Assembly: GCF_000745975.1 (NCBI RefSeq)
Contig: NZ_JQKJ01000010.1
Span: forward strand, 1 to 64,000
From: Desulfobacter vibrioformis DSM 8776
Lineage (GTDB): Bacteria > Desulfobacterota > Desulfobacteria > Desulfobacterales > Desulfobacteraceae
Reading direction: 5' to 3'
DNA: 64,000 nucleotides
Shown: positions 9,194 through 20,237 of the stretch, piece after piece
Layout: every line of letters begins with the position of its first letter
Numbering within the stretch: the first letter of the stretch is position 1
Position numbers and translations under genes: made by a program
Notes under the pieces: model-generated
The model's input: the letters and a program-made list of their open reading frames with translations, nothing else
What the model was told of the DNA's origin: nothing
The model's database searches: none

Positions 9194-10402
9194 TTGTTAA
9201 ATGGCACTATTATTATTATTGCTTTGATTTTAGGCAGTTACTTTGCCTTTTCCAAACATCTGTCTCAATCTTCAAATTGGAAAGCCACGGTCACGCCTCT
9301 GGCATCAATCATGGGAAGCGGTTTTTTGATCAGCGCACCGCTTCTGGCCGGGACCGTCGGCAACCTGGCTGTGATATGCATGGCACTGCTTCTTGCCCTG
9401 GCATTTCTTGTGGGTGAGGCCATCCGGTTCAATATCCGTCATTTTGAACCCATTGAAACCCATGGGCGCGGTTTCGCACAAGGCGTGGCTTTTTTCTCCA
9501 GGATTGTACTAACCTGTGCGTATTTCATCTCAATCACCTATTACCTGCAATTGCTGTCAGCCTTTCTTCTAAACAGCTTGGGTATTAAAAACGAATTTGC
9601 GGCCAACGGCATCACCACAGCACTTCTGGTGACCATCGGGGGAATCGGGATGTGGCGGGGGCTGGATGAACTGGAAAAAGTTGAAAAATATGCCATTGCC
9701 TTAAATCTTGGGATGATCGGCGCTCTTTTAGCCGGCCTGGGCATTTATAATTTTCAGCGGGCTGCAGGCGGACTCTGGGAACTGCCTGGGATTTCATCTG
9801 CGATCAATTTTCATGATTTAAGAGTGCTGCTCGGGCTTCTAATTGTTGTGCAGGGATTTGAAACCTCCCGCTATCTTGGAAAGGAACATACAGCAGACCA
9901 ACGAATCAGCACCATGCGGGCTGCCCAGTTGATCTCCACAGGCATTTATCTGACCTTCATTGCTCTGGCAACCATACTGTTTCACAAAAATCTTGGATCG
10001 GATGTAACGGCAATCATCAGCATGTCAAAGCCTGTGGCATCTGTACTGCCACTGCTGCTTTCCGTTGCCGCCATTGGAAGCCAATTCAGTGCTTCTGTGG
10101 CAGATACCTCAGGTGCCGGCGGATTAATCCAGGATATCATCCACGGCAAGCTTTCCATACGAACCACTTACCTTTTAGTCATTATCGTCACCGTGGCACT
10201 CACCTGGGCAACCAATGTCAATGAAATTATTGCCTATGCCTCAAGGGCATTTGCGCTTTATTATATGCTGCAATGCGGGGTTGCATGGATTGTTGCCTGG
10301 CAGAACAAGACACTTGCCAACAGGTCAAGGCGCCTTTGGCTTTTTGGGTTGCTGGCCCTGGTTTGCCTTTTGGTCTTTACCCTTGGTATCCCGTCGGGAT
10401 AA
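9194..10402 (+). CDS. Polytopic membrane protein, APC-superfamily-like permease
   Basis: The 402-residue, very hydrophobic protein has about eleven predicted membrane segments. The N-terminal half contains PLASIMGSGFLISAPLLAG, similar in style to the unwound TM1 of amino-acid/polyamine/organocation permeases. The start at 9194 is a TTG with a poor ribosome-binding site, so the true N-terminus is uncertain. It stands alone between the divergent TolC operon and the convergent clpB. The substrate is unknown; placement in the APC superfamily is inference from topology and one motif. Confidence 0.55.
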   Translation: MLNGTIIIIALILGSYFAFSKHLSQSSNWKATVTPLASIMGSGFLISAPLLAGTVGNLAVICMALLLALAFLVGEAIRFNIRHFEPIETHGRGFAQGVAFFSRIVLTCAYFISITYYLQLLSAFLLNSLGIKNEFAANGITTALLVTIGGIGMWRGLDELEKVEKYAIALNLGMIGALLAGLGIYNFQRAAGGLWELPGISSAINFHDLRVLLGLLIVVQGFETSRYLGKEHTADQRISTMRAAQLISTGIYLTFIALATILFHKNLGSDVTAIISMSKPVASVLPLLLSVAAIGSQFSASVADTSGAGGLIQDIIHGKLSIRTTYLLVIIVTVALTWATNVNEIIAYASRAFALYYMLQCGVAWIVAWQNKTLANRSRRLWLFGLLALVCLLVFTLGIPSG

Positions 10403-10481
10403 CAAGCCACCACTGGCGGACAACCGGCACAGTATCATTGTTTTTTAATACAAGCTTAGATAACGATTAGTTAAATATAAC

Positions 10482-10538
10482 AATATCCCCCCGGGGCCGA
10501 CAAAAATTTCATATGCAGGTCCCAGGGGGATATTTTTC
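10482..10538. terminator. Bidirectional terminator between convergent genes
   Basis: AATATCCCCC and GGGGGATATT form the base of a GC-rich hairpin extended by GGGGCC/GGTCCC. A T-run follows on the plus strand. It is placed correctly to end the 9194 gene and clpB. Confidence 0.75.
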
Positions 10539-10562
10539 TAACAGACCGGGCTATCCCATGGC

Positions 10563-13160
10563 CTAGATACGTGTTGGGCCATGACCGGGAACAAGCCGGT
10601 CTTTTTCTTTGTCAAGGCGGAAGGACACAGTCTCTCCTTCCAGATACTCCCCTTTAAGCAATGCCAAGGACAGCGGATTTTCGATTTCCTGCTGGATCAC
10701 ACGTTTGAGCGGACGGGCCCCAAACCCGGGATCATAACCCTTTTGCGCCAAAAAGGCCATGGCGTCATCATCCAGATGAACAGCCAGGTTCCTGGCGGCC
10801 AGCCGCCGGTTCAGGGCCGCAATCTGGATGGCGGCAATGTCCATGATATGCTCGCGTTCCAGGGCATGGAAGGTGATGATCTCATCAATCCGGTTCAAAA
10901 ATTCCGGCCTGAATGCGGCTTTAAGGGCCTGCTGCACCGCCTGTTCCACCGCTTCGGCCGACGCGCCATTCCCCGCTTCAAGCAGTATTCTGGACCCGAT
11001 ATTGGATGTCATGATGATGATGGTGTTCCTGAAATCCACGGTCCGGCCATGGCCATCGGTCATCCGGCCGTCGTCCAGGGCCTGGAGCAGGATGTTGAAC
11101 ACGTCCGGGTGGGCCTTTTCAATCTCGTCGAACAGAATAACACTATAGGGCCTGCGCCGCACCGCCTCGGTGAGGTAGCCACCCTGGTCATATCCCACAT
11201 AGCCGGGAGGGGCACCGATGAGACGGGCCACACTGTGCTTTTCCATGTACTCGGACATATCCAGCCGCACCATGGCGTCCTTAGAATCAAACATGAACTC
11301 GGCCAGGGATTTGGCCAGTTCGGTTTTACCCACACCCGTGGGTCCCATGAAGATAAAGGTACCAATGGGCCGGTCTTCGGGCTGCAAACCGGACCTGGCC
11401 CGCCGCACAGCATTGGAAACCGCATCAATGGCCTTTTCCTGGCCGATCACCCGTTTGGCAATATACGATTCCATGGCGATCAGTTTTTCCTGCTCACCCT
11501 GGAGCATCTTGGATACGGGGATGCCGGTCCAGGTGGAGACCACCTCAGCCACATCCGTCTCTTCCACATCTTCTTTAAGCATCTTGCAGGTCTGCTGCAG
11601 ACTTGCAAGACTGAGCTTTTTCTCCTCAATTTTTCTGTTCAGATCCGCAATGGTGCCGTACCTGATCTGGGCCACCTTTGCAAGGTCCCCGGCACGCTCG
11701 GCAAGCTGGGCCTCGGTCTGGAACCGGTCAATATCCTCCCTGAGCCCTGAGATCTCCCGGATAATGGATTTCTCATTATCCCAGTGCAGCTTCAAGGGCC
11801 GGATCTCCTCTTCCATGGTTGCAATATTTTTCTCCAGGTGTTCGAGACGCTCCCTGGAGGCTTTGTCCTTTTCCTTGATCAGGGCCTGGCGCTCAATGGC
11901 CGCCTGGGTCAGCCGCCGCTGGATCTCGTCAATGGCCCGGGGCATGGAGTCTATTTCGATACGAAGCTTGGATGCGCACTCATCAATCAGGTCAATGGCC
12001 TTGTCCGGCAGAAACCGGTCGGCAATGTACCGGTGGGACAGGGTGGCGGCCGCCACCAGGGCGGAGTCCTTGATCCGGATGCCGTGGTGCACCTCGTATT
12101 TTTCCTTCAGCCCCCTGAGGATGGAGATGGTGTCTTCCACCGTGGGTTCCTTGGCCATGACCGGCTGGAAACGCCGCTCCAGAGCTGCATCCTTTTCAAT
12201 ATATTTTCTGTACTCGTCCAGGGTGGTGGCCCCCACACAGCGCAGACTGCCCCGGGCCAGGGCCGGTTTAAGCATATTGGAGGCATCCACGGATCCCTCG
12301 GCAGCACCTGCCCCCACCACCGTATGCAACTCGTCAATGAAGAGAACAATTTCCCCCTCGGCAGCCTCAACCTCTTTTAATACCGCTTTGAGACGGTCCT
12401 CAAATTCGCCCCGGAATTTTGCCCCGGCAAGCATTGCCCCCATATCCAGGGCAATGACCCGCCGGTTTTTCAGGGTTTCGGACACATCGCCTTCCACAAT
12501 CCGCTGGGCCAGGCCTTCCACAATGGCGGTTTTGCCGACCCCCGGCTCGCCAATGAGCACAGGATTGTTTTTCCGGCGCCGGGACAATACCTGAACGATT
12601 CGCCGGATCTCCTCATCCCGCCCAATAACCGGGTCCAGTTTACCCTGGCGTGCCAGATCAGTCAGGTCTTTTCCGAATTTTTCCAAAGATTGGTACTTAT
12701 CTTCGGGATTCTGGTCAGTCACCCGCTGGTTACCCCGGATATCCTTGAGTACGGACAGGATCACGTCTCTTTTAACGCCCAGCCCCGTAAGGATTTCGCC
12801 CGCCTTGTCCCGGCCCTGGGTTAGGCTGATCAATATATGCTCAAGGCTGACATACTGATCCTTCATCTTTGCGGCCTCCTTAAAGGCCAGATCCAGCATT
12901 TTCCGTCCGGCTTCGGACAGATAGGGCTGTCCCCCGGACACCTTGACCATATTGTCCAGGGCAGATGACACGAGCTGTACCACATCACCGGGATTGACAC
13001 CTATTTTATTGAATATGGATACAGCAATGCCCTGGGAATCGGCCAGCATGGCCCCCAGAAAGTGGACGGGCTCAATGGCCTGCTGACCCTTTTCAACCGC
13101 AAGCGTGTGGGCCTGCTGGAACAATTCCTGGGATTTCACCGTCAATTTATCAAAATTCAT
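10563..13160 (-). CDS. clpB: ATP-dependent disaggregase ClpB
   Basis: The 865-residue AAA+ protein shows the full ClpB layout. It has an N-terminal Clp-N repeat domain (about 1-145) and a first AAA domain with Walker [10 protein letters not shown] and Walker [10 protein letters not shown] coiled-coil M domain spans about 410-530, followed by a second AAA domain with GPTGVGKTE and [13 protein letters not shown] and a C-terminal D2-small domain. The long M domain separates it from ClpA/ClpC. It resolubilises aggregated proteins together with DnaK in the cytoplasm. A GGAGGT site precedes the ATG. A heat-shock sigma-32 promoter was not recognised. Confidence 0.97.
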   Translation of the reverse strand: MNFDKLTVKSQELFQQAHTLAVEKGQQAIEPVHFLGAMLADSQGIAVSIFNKIGVNPGDVVQLVSSALDNMVKVSGGQPYLSEAGRKMLDLAFKEAAKMKDQYVSLEHILISLTQGRDKAGEILTGLGVKRDVILSVLKDIRGNQRVTDQNPEDKYQSLEKFGKDLTDLARQGKLDPVIGRDEEIRRIVQVLSRRRKNNPVLIGEPGVGKTAIVEGLAQRIVEGDVSETLKNRRVIALDMGAMLAGAKFRGEFEDRLKAVLKEVEAAEGEIVLFIDELHTVVGAGAAEGSVDASNMLKPALARGSLRCVGATTLDEYRKYIEKDAALERRFQPVMAKEPTVEDTISILRGLKEKYEVHHGIRIKDSALVAAATLSHRYIADRFLPDKAIDLIDECASKLRIEIDSMPRAIDEIQRRLTQAAIERQALIKEKDKASRERLEHLEKNIATMEEEIRPLKLHWDNEKSIIREISGLREDIDRFQTEAQLAERAGDLAKVAQIRYGTIADLNRKIEEKKLSLASLQQTCKMLKEDVEETDVAEVVSTWTGIPVSKMLQGEQEKLIAMESYIAKRVIGQEKAIDAVSNAVRRARSGLQPEDRPIGTFIFMGPTGVGKTELAKSLAEFMFDSKDAMVRLDMSEYMEKHSVARLIGAPPGYVGYDQGGYLTEAVRRRPYSVILFDEIEKAHPDVFNILLQALDDGRMTDGHGRTVDFRNTIIIMTSNIGSRILLEAGNGASAEAVEQAVQQALKAAFRPEFLNRIDEIITFHALEREHIMDIAAIQIAALNRRLAARNLAVHLDDDAMAFLAQKGYDPGFGARPLKRVIQQEIENPLSLALLKGEYLEGETVSFRLDKEKDRLVPGHGPTRI

Positions 13161-13299
13161 AATGCACCTCCAGATACATATTACTTTTTATTTATTACAG
13201 CCTAAAAGTAATGGCATTTTTATACCCGTCAACATCTATCTCAAATAAAATACCCAGAGAATCAACAGGCACATTAAATTTATGAATTTGCAAAACATC

Positions 13300-13305
13300 A
13301 TTATA
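13300..13305 (-). promoter_or_regulatory. Possible clpB -10 box
   Basis: A perfect TATAAT is read on the minus strand with G before it, about 140 bases upstream of the clpB ATG. The matching -35 is weak, so this is a candidate only. Confidence 0.25.
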
Positions 13306-13383
13306 CTATGCTATTTGAATAAAAAAAATGCTACCATTTTATTTGAACAATAACACCATTAATCGCAACGCAATTTAAAGAAA

Positions 13384-14304
13384 ATGAACAAAGACTTCAT
13401 TCCTGTTAAAAGATCCCAGATCCCGTTGTTCAAAGATTTTCCCCTGTTCTATTTTTCAAAAGAAAATGAACCGCTGCTTTATAAAAAAGAGGGCGAACCG
13501 CTTAAAGATCCCCGGATCAGGAACGGTCAGTTTCCGGAACTTTTTATCCGCGCATCTGACAGGGGAAAAGCCTCCAAAGCCCTTTACAAAACAATGAACG
13601 CCTATTTGTCGGAAACCATTTTCTCCCAGGGATATGTTTACATAAAGCAGGCGTTGAGCACCATTGTCCAGGAAGCCCTGGAAGGTCCGCTGAATGTTTC
13701 AGGCAAAATGCTGCCGGAGACCTTGGAGATCCTGTTCCAGGGTTACAGCGAAAATAAAATTCTGGTGAAATCCCTTGCAAAACTTTCCAGTTATTCAGAC
13801 CAGCTGGCGGACCACACTGTAAATATTTTGTTCTTAACCATGCAGTTCTGCATATTCCACCACTATTCCGAAGCAGAAGTCAAAAAGCTCGGGGTCAGTG
13901 CCATTCTCCATGACATCGGCTGCACAAAACTTCCCCCGGAAATTTACAACACCAAGACCCAATTATCAGACACCCAGTTCAAGGGACATCAGAGCCATAC
14001 GGTAAAGGGATACCGCACCATTAAAAACAGCGCCTCGTTTGAACCGGAAATTGCCACGGTGGCCCTGGAGCATCATGAAAAACTGGATGGTTCAGGCTAT
14101 CCCAAGGGTATCACCAATATATCCGAGGAAGCCCAGCTCATCGGGTTGATCATCAGCTACGAACCGTTGACCTACCGGGGCACCAGTCGCCATGGGACGC
14201 CCCAGAAACCGTTTCATTCCCTCCAGCTTTTAAAAAACGAGGTCATCGCAGGCAAATACAGCAGGCGCATGTTTGTCAATTTCTGCTCCTGCCTGAGCAG
14301 CTAA
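13384..14304 (+). CDS. HD-GYP-like domain protein with altered metal-site residues
   Basis: The 306-residue cytoplasmic protein carries a C-terminal HD-GYP-like domain: LHDIG near residues 175-180, a later H in GHQSH, and EHHEKLDGSGYPKG near 222-235. These are hallmark residues of cyclic-di-GMP phosphodiesterases. Two departures stand out. HDIGK reads HDIGC, and the usual ADVFDAL segment reads IISYEPL, so an acidic metal ligand seems lost. The N-terminal ~100 residues are unassigned. It may be a weak or inactive phosphodiesterase, or bind a different nucleotide. It is transcribed away from clpB. Confidence 0.7.
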   Translation: MNKDFIPVKRSQIPLFKDFPLFYFSKENEPLLYKKEGEPLKDPRIRNGQFPELFIRASDRGKASKALYKTMNAYLSETIFSQGYVYIKQALSTIVQEALEGPLNVSGKMLPETLEILFQGYSENKILVKSLAKLSSYSDQLADHTVNILFLTMQFCIFHHYSEAEVKKLGVSAILHDIGCTKLPPEIYNTKTQLSDTQFKGHQSHTVKGYRTIKNSASFEPEIATVALEHHEKLDGSGYPKGITNISEEAQLIGLIISYEPLTYRGTSRHGTPQKPFHSLQLLKNEVIAGKYSRRMFVNFCSCLSS

Positions 14305-14316
14305 GGACCGCAAATT

Positions 14317-14541
14317 TTATAACAGCCACGGGTTGGCCCTATATTTTTCGTACATCTTGTCAAACCGCCTGTCCCGCCTGATCTTTAAAAAAAACATCCA
14401 GCCAGGCCGGCAAATTGTGGATCATTATTTGGGATATCTCCCGGACTATATTTCTATATTTTCGCAATCTATATTCTTGTTACAGAAAAAGTATTTTTTC
14501 TTGACTGTCTTTCTCCCAGGCGGTTGCCTTGGCTGGAACAT
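14317..14541 (-). pseudogene. Possible decayed small gene with internal stops
   Basis: One minus-strand frame from an ATG at 14541 reads MFQPRQPPGRKTVKKK, then a FCNKN...CEN cysteine-bearing stretch. After three in-frame stops it continues FFLKIRRDRRFDKMYEKY and ends RANPWLL. Both ends look like real protein, and the frame is preserved across the interval (225 nt), so this looks like a small cysteine-containing protein gene inactivated by point mutations. It has no assigned family. Apart from this, the 305-base gap between the HD-GYP and GNAT genes shows nothing clear. Confidence 0.3.
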
Positions 14542-14609
14542 GTCTTGCAAAATTTTTGCGGATGAAACCCAAAAGGTATCAACAGGATAATTAAAAGGAG
14601 AAAAAGATT

Positions 14610-15077
14610 ATGGAGATTATCATCAAAGACGCACGCCCCCTCGATATTGATCAGATGCTGCCCCTGCTGGCCCAGCTTTTTGAAATAGAACAGGATTTTG
14701 AATTCAATTCCAGAGTCCAGACCCGGGGGCTGCGGCTGATGCTGGACGGGTGCGGAAAGCACAGAGCCGTAAAGGTGGCGTGGATGAATGACACAATTGT
14801 CGGAATGTGCACAGCCCAGACCCGGATTTCAACGGCCCAGGGCAATATCAGTGCAGTGGTGGAAGACCTGGTTGTGGACCGTGAATACAGAAACAAAGGC
14901 ATAGCAAGTCTTTTGCTGTCTGCCATTGAAGGCTGGGCCGTAAACAAAGGGATAAAATCCATCTCCCTGCTCGCAGACAAAGATAACCATAAAGGGCTTG
15001 ATTTTTATGATAAAAAAGCGTGGAAACGCACCGCATTGGTCTGCCTGGTCAAATCCATGGGTCAAGATCCCATGTAA
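14610..15077 (+). CDS. GNAT-family N-acetyltransferase
   Basis: The 155-residue protein has the GNAT fold signature. A central strand (AVVEDLVVDREYRNKG) leads into the acetyl-CoA pyrophosphate loop near residues 88-98 (R-x-K-G-I-A-S), then the C-terminal segment GLDFYDKKAWKRTA common to RimI-like enzymes. It should transfer an acetyl group from acetyl-CoA to an amine; the substrate cannot be told. AAAAGGAG precedes the ATG by about eight bases. It is the last gene before the nif promoter and is probably not co-regulated with nif. Confidence 0.85.
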   Translation: MEIIIKDARPLDIDQMLPLLAQLFEIEQDFEFNSRVQTRGLRLMLDGCGKHRAVKVAWMNDTIVGMCTAQTRISTAQGNISAVVEDLVVDREYRNKGIASLLLSAIEGWAVNKGIKSISLLADKDNHKGLDFYDKKAWKRTALVCLVKSMGQDPM

Positions 15078-16352
<1,275 letters not shown>

Positions 16353-16383
16353 CCAATAACCCCCAACCAGAAGGAATATTTAA

Positions 16384-16743
16384 ATGAAAGTAATGATTAA
16401 ATCCATTGTCCGCCCTGAAAAAGTTAACGCAGTCATGGCCGCCCTCATGGAAGCCGGGTATCCGGCTGTCACCCGGATGAGTGTGGCAGGACGTGGAAAG
16501 CAGCGGGGCATAAAAATCGGTGAAATTACCTATGATGAAATTCCCAAGGAGATGCTGATATCGGTGATTGATGAAAAAGATCGTGATTTTCTTCTTAAAA
16601 CCATTTTAGCCACGGCAAAGACCGGTGAGAAAGGCGCCTTTGGCGACGGCAAGATTTTCATCTCTCCGATCATCGAGTCTTATACCATCAGCTCAGGCAA
16701 AAAGGACATCGATCTTGATTCAGACGTAGAGGTGGCATCATGA
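16384..16743 (+). CDS. nifI1: PII-family nitrogenase regulator NifI1
   Basis: NifI1 is a 119-residue GlnB-like trimer subunit. It shows the PII core (MKVMIKSIVRPEKVNAVMAAL), the VAGRGKQRG segment and the GDGKIFISPI C-terminal signature. In methanogens the NifI1/NifI2 pair binds NifDK and switches nitrogenase off under ammonium, relieved by 2-oxoglutarate (family knowledge). The position between nifH and nifD is diagnostic. Its stop overlaps the nifI2 start as ATGA, so the two are translationally coupled. Confidence 0.95.
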   Translation: MKVMIKSIVRPEKVNAVMAALMEAGYPAVTRMSVAGRGKQRGIKIGEITYDEIPKEMLISVIDEKDRDFLLKTILATAKTGEKGAFGDGKIFISPIIESYTISSGKKDIDLDSDVEVAS

Positions 16744-17120
16744 AAGAAATCATGGCTGTCGTCCGCATGAACAAGATCAATAAGACCAAAAAGGCCCTGA
16801 TTGACGCGGGCGTCTCTTCCATGACCGCCATGGAGTGCCTGGGACGCGGCAAAGGCCTGGTAAACATGGATCTGCTCAAGGGTGCGGAACAAGGCTATGA
16901 AGAGGCCATTGCCCTGTTGGGCCAGAGTGACCGCCTCCACCCCAAGCGGGCCATATTTGTAGTTGTACCCGACAAACTGGTTCAAAAAACCGTAAACACC
17001 ATTATTGAAGCCAACCAGACCGGAAAGTCAGGAGATGGGGTTATCTGGGTCAAGCCCACCGAAGACTCCATCTCCGTGAGAACATCTGAAAACGGAGATG
17101 CCGTTCTTGACGAATTTTAA
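16740..17120 (+). CDS. nifI2: PII-family nitrogenase regulator NifI2
   Basis: NifI2 is 126 residues and the partner of NifI1. The PII core MKEIMAVVRMNKINKTKKAL is followed by CLGRGKGLV and a longer T-loop region characteristic of NifI2, then GDGVIWVKPTEDSISVRT near the C-terminus. Together with NifI1 it should form the complex that inhibits the MoFe protein when fixed nitrogen is abundant. The 4-base overlap with nifI1 suggests 1:1 synthesis. It is followed by nifD after 36 bases. Confidence 0.94.
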   Translation: MKEIMAVVRMNKINKTKKALIDAGVSSMTAMECLGRGKGLVNMDLLKGAEQGYEEAIALLGQSDRLHPKRAIFVVVPDKLVQKTVNTIIEANQTGKSGDGVIWVKPTEDSISVRTSENGDAVLDEF

Positions 17121-17156
17121 GCAAAACAACATGAGAGAAAAGATAGGGGTAATCAT

Positions 17157-18788
17157 ATGACAGGCGAACGAACCCACACCGTTAACCCGGAAGATATAAA
17201 AAAAGAAATTCTGGCAAAATATCCGCCCAAAGTGGCCCGGAAACGCGCCAAACAGATCACGCCGGTGACAAGCGATGAAAAAGACGGCCTCCAGGTAGGA
17301 GCCAATGTCAGGACCGTCCCGGGCATCATCACCCAGAGGGGATGCTGCTATGCAGGCTGCAAAGGCGTTATCATGGGTCCGACCCGGGACATCATCAACC
17401 TGACCCACGGCCCCATCGGCTGCGGATTCTATTCATGGCTGACCCGGCGCAACCAGACCCGTCCCCCGTCAGACGACGCTGAAAATTATATGACCTACTG
17501 CTTTTCCACGGACATGCAGGATGAAGATATTGTTTTCGGCGGGGAAAAGAAACTTAAAGCCGCCATCCAGGAAGCCTATGACATTTTCAAACCCAAGGCC
17601 ATTTCCATCTTCTCCACCTGTCCGGTGGGCCTGATCGGCGATGATGTCCATGCCGCGGCAAGAGAGATGAAAGAAAAGCTTGGCATCAATATTTTCGGAT
17701 TCTCCTGTGAAGGATATAAAGGCGTGAGCCAGTCCGCGGGCCATCATATTGCCAACAACACGATTTTTAAACACGTTGTGGGCCTGGATGACACGGTCAT
17801 GGACGCGAAATACAAAATTAATTTGCTGGGTGAATACAACATCGGCGGCGACGGGTTCATCATTGACGAATTGCTGAATAAATGCGGCATTGAGCTTGTT
17901 TCCACATTTTCAGGCAACTCCACCGTTGACCAGTTTGCCAACTGCCACACCGCAGATCTTAATGCGGTCATGTGCCATAGATCCATTAACTATGTGGCAG
18001 ACATGCTGGAGACAAAGTACGGCATTCCCTGGATAAAAGTCAGTTTTACGGGACCCACGTCAACAATCAACAGCCTGCGCAAAATAGCAGCCTATTTTGA
18101 AGACCAGGAACTCATTGACCGGGTGGAAGAGGTCATTGCCGAGGAGATGATTCCTGTTGAGGCCAAAATCAAAGAAGTCAAGGAACGGTGCCAGGGAAAA
18201 ACAGCCATGATGTTTGTGGGCGGTTCCCGGGCCCACCACTACCAGGAACTGTTCAGGGATATCGGCATGAAGGTGCTTTCCGCCGGATACGAGTTTGCCC
18301 ACAGGGATGACTATGAAGGACGCCATGTCATTCCGGATATCAAGGTTGATGCCGATTCCAGAAATATTGAAGAGCTGACCATAGAAAAAGATGAAACCCG
18401 GTACAACCCCAGAAAGACCGAGGAAGAGATGAAGGCCCTGGAGGAAAAGGGGTATCCGTTTAAATCGTATGACGGCCTGATCCCTGAGATGAACGCGGGT
18501 TCCCTGATTATCGACGACATCAGCCATCATGAAACAGAAACCCTTATCGCCATGTACAAACCGGACATCTTTTGTGCCGGCATCAAGGAAAAATACGCAA
18601 TCCAGAAGCACGGCATCCCCATGAAGCAGCTTCACTCCTATGACACGGGTGGGCCATACGCGGTATTCAAAGGGGCGGTAAACTTTTTTGAGGAAATTGA
18701 CCGCATGCTCAACGCCAACATCTGGCAGTACCTGGAAGCGCCTTGGCAAAAAGCACCTGAGTTATCCGCCAAGTACGTCTGGGAATAA
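17157..18788 (+). CDS. nifD: Nitrogenase MoFe protein alpha subunit NifD
   Basis: NifD is 543 residues, about 50 longer than the Azotobacter protein, with the extra sequence around 395-445. This insertion is typical of nitrogenases from strict anaerobes. P-cluster ligands are visible at Cys63, Cys89 and Cys155. FeMo-cofactor ligands are Cys273 (in MCHRSINY) and His493 (in LHSYDTGG). The substrate-channel His pair lies at 196-197 (GHHIAN). With NifK it forms the catalytic tetramer reducing N2. No substitution suggests an alternative (V or Fe) nitrogenase. Confidence 0.97.
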   Translation: MTGERTHTVNPEDIKKEILAKYPPKVARKRAKQITPVTSDEKDGLQVGANVRTVPGIITQRGCCYAGCKGVIMGPTRDIINLTHGPIGCGFYSWLTRRNQTRPPSDDAENYMTYCFSTDMQDEDIVFGGEKKLKAAIQEAYDIFKPKAISIFSTCPVGLIGDDVHAAAREMKEKLGINIFGFSCEGYKGVSQSAGHHIANNTIFKHVVGLDDTVMDAKYKINLLGEYNIGGDGFIIDELLNKCGIELVSTFSGNSTVDQFANCHTADLNAVMCHRSINYVADMLETKYGIPWIKVSFTGPTSTINSLRKIAAYFEDQELIDRVEEVIAEEMIPVEAKIKEVKERCQGKTAMMFVGGSRAHHYQELFRDIGMKVLSAGYEFAHRDDYEGRHVIPDIKVDADSRNIEELTIEKDETRYNPRKTEEEMKALEEKGYPFKSYDGLIPEMNAGSLIIDDISHHETETLIAMYKPDIFCAGIKEKYAIQKHGIPMKQLHSYDTGGPYAVFKGAVNFFEEIDRMLNANIWQYLEAPWQKAPELSAKYVWE

Positions 18789-18789
18789 T

Positions 18790-18827
18790 CAAGATACAAG
18801 AAGCGAGAAACAAGAAACAAGAAACGG
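18790..18827. repeat. AGAAACA-type A-rich tandem repeat between nifD and nifK
   Basis: The 47-base nifD-nifK spacer is filled by imperfect units of AAGATACA/AAGAAACA/GAGAAACA. The same motif in the opposite orientation lies at 51339-51370, so it looks like a dispersed short repeat of this genome. Confidence 0.55.
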
Positions 18828-18835
18828 AGAAACTT

Positions 18836-20212
18836 ATGCTGCTTCGACATACACCCAAAGAGATTAAAGAACGAAAAGTTTTGGCCATTAACCCGGCTAA
18901 GACCTGCCAGCCCATCGGGGCCATGTACGCGGCCTTGGGAATCCATGGCTGCCTGCCTCACAGCCATGGTTCCCAGGGCTGCTGCGCCTATCACAGGTCC
19001 ACGCTGACCCGTCATTACCGTGAACCCATCATGGCGGCCACCTCATCCTTTACTGAAGGGGCATCGGTATTCGGTGGCCAGGCCAACCTGCTCCAGGCCC
19101 TTTTAACTATGTTCACCACCTATGACCCGGACATTGTTGCGGTTCACACCACCTGTCTGTCGGAAACCATTGGCGACGACGTTAACCAGATAGTCAAGAA
19201 GGCCTATAAAGACGGCACAATCCCCAAAGGCAAGCATGTAATCCACACGTCAACGCCGTCCTATGTGGGATCCCATGTCACAGGCTTTTCCAACATGGTT
19301 AAGTCCATGGCAGTCCAGCTTGCTGAAAAGACAGGCAGGGCCAACGGGAAACTGAACATTGTGCCCGGATTTGTGGAACCTTCGGACATGGTTGAAATTA
19401 AACGGATCGCCGGAATGCTGGGCATTGACTCCATCCTCTTTCCGGACACCTCCGGCGTTCTGAACGGCCCTTTGACCGGCAAATTCCATATGTACCCCAA
19501 GGGCGGCGTTTCAATCAAAGCGTTGAAAAGTATTGGTGACAGCCGGGGCTCCATCGGGCTGGGAGAATGGGCTTCGGCAGATGCGGTCAGAGCCCTTGAC
19601 GCCCAGTTCAAGGTTCCCTGCCAGGTGCAGGATCTGCCCATCGGTCTTTTGGCCACAGACCGGTTCGTTGATGCCCTGCGCATCGCAGCCGGCGTGTCCG
19701 TACCCGATGCGGTTACCCAGGAGCGGGGACAGCTATTAGATGTGATCTCAGACATGCAGCCCCACCTGTACGGCAAAAAGGTGGCCATTGCCGGTGATCC
19801 GGACCAGGTGATTGCCTTGACCGAATTTCTGGTCACCATCGGCATGAAACCGGTCCATATCGTTACCGGTACCCCGGGTAAGGCCTTTATCAAACGGATA
19901 AAGGAAATCACGGCCCGGTTCGGAGACGATATCAATGTCAAGTGCCCCGGCGATCTGTTCCTCCTGCATCAGTGGATTAAAAACGAACCCGTGGACCTGC
20001 TCATCTGCAACACTTACGGCAAATACATTGCCCGGGACGAGGATATTCCGTTTGTACGCCACGGATTTCCCATCCTGGACCGAATCGGCCACTCCTACAT
20101 CCCCACCGTGGGATACAAAGGCGGGTTGCATCTTCTGGAAAAAATTCTGGGCGTCCTTATGGACCGCACGGACCGGGATGCACCGGAAGAACGATTTGAA
20201 CTGGTAGAGTAA
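18836..20212 (+). CDS. nifK: Nitrogenase MoFe protein beta subunit NifK
   Basis: NifK is 458 residues and lacks the ~50-residue N-terminal extension of the Azotobacter subunit, as usual in anaerobe-type nitrogenases. P-cluster cysteines appear in KTCQPIGA, in SHGSQGCCAYH and in HTTCLSETIGDD. It pairs with NifD to form the alpha2-beta2 MoFe protein. The ATG follows a GGAGA site that adjoins the A-rich repeat, so the repeat supplies part of the translation-initiation region. Confidence 0.97.
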   Translation: MLLRHTPKEIKERKVLAINPAKTCQPIGAMYAALGIHGCLPHSHGSQGCCAYHRSTLTRHYREPIMAATSSFTEGASVFGGQANLLQALLTMFTTYDPDIVAVHTTCLSETIGDDVNQIVKKAYKDGTIPKGKHVIHTSTPSYVGSHVTGFSNMVKSMAVQLAEKTGRANGKLNIVPGFVEPSDMVEIKRIAGMLGIDSILFPDTSGVLNGPLTGKFHMYPKGGVSIKALKSIGDSRGSIGLGEWASADAVRALDAQFKVPCQVQDLPIGLLATDRFVDALRIAAGVSVPDAVTQERGQLLDVISDMQPHLYGKKVAIAGDPDQVIALTEFLVTIGMKPVHIVTGTPGKAFIKRIKEITARFGDDINVKCPGDLFLLHQWIKNEPVDLLICNTYGKYIARDEDIPFVRHGFPILDRIGHSYIPTVGYKGGLHLLEKILGVLMDRTDRDAPEERFELVE

Positions 20213-20237
20213 ATTAAAGCAGTAAAGGATAAATAAA

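Noticed and set aside
11218-12594. 458-codon open frame opposite clpB
   Set aside because: A serine/arginine-rich shadow of the unmistakable clpB gene.
14333-14590. 85-codon plus-strand frame after the HD-GYP gene
   Set aside because: TTG start without ribosome-binding site; the opposite strand shows more protein-like sequence.
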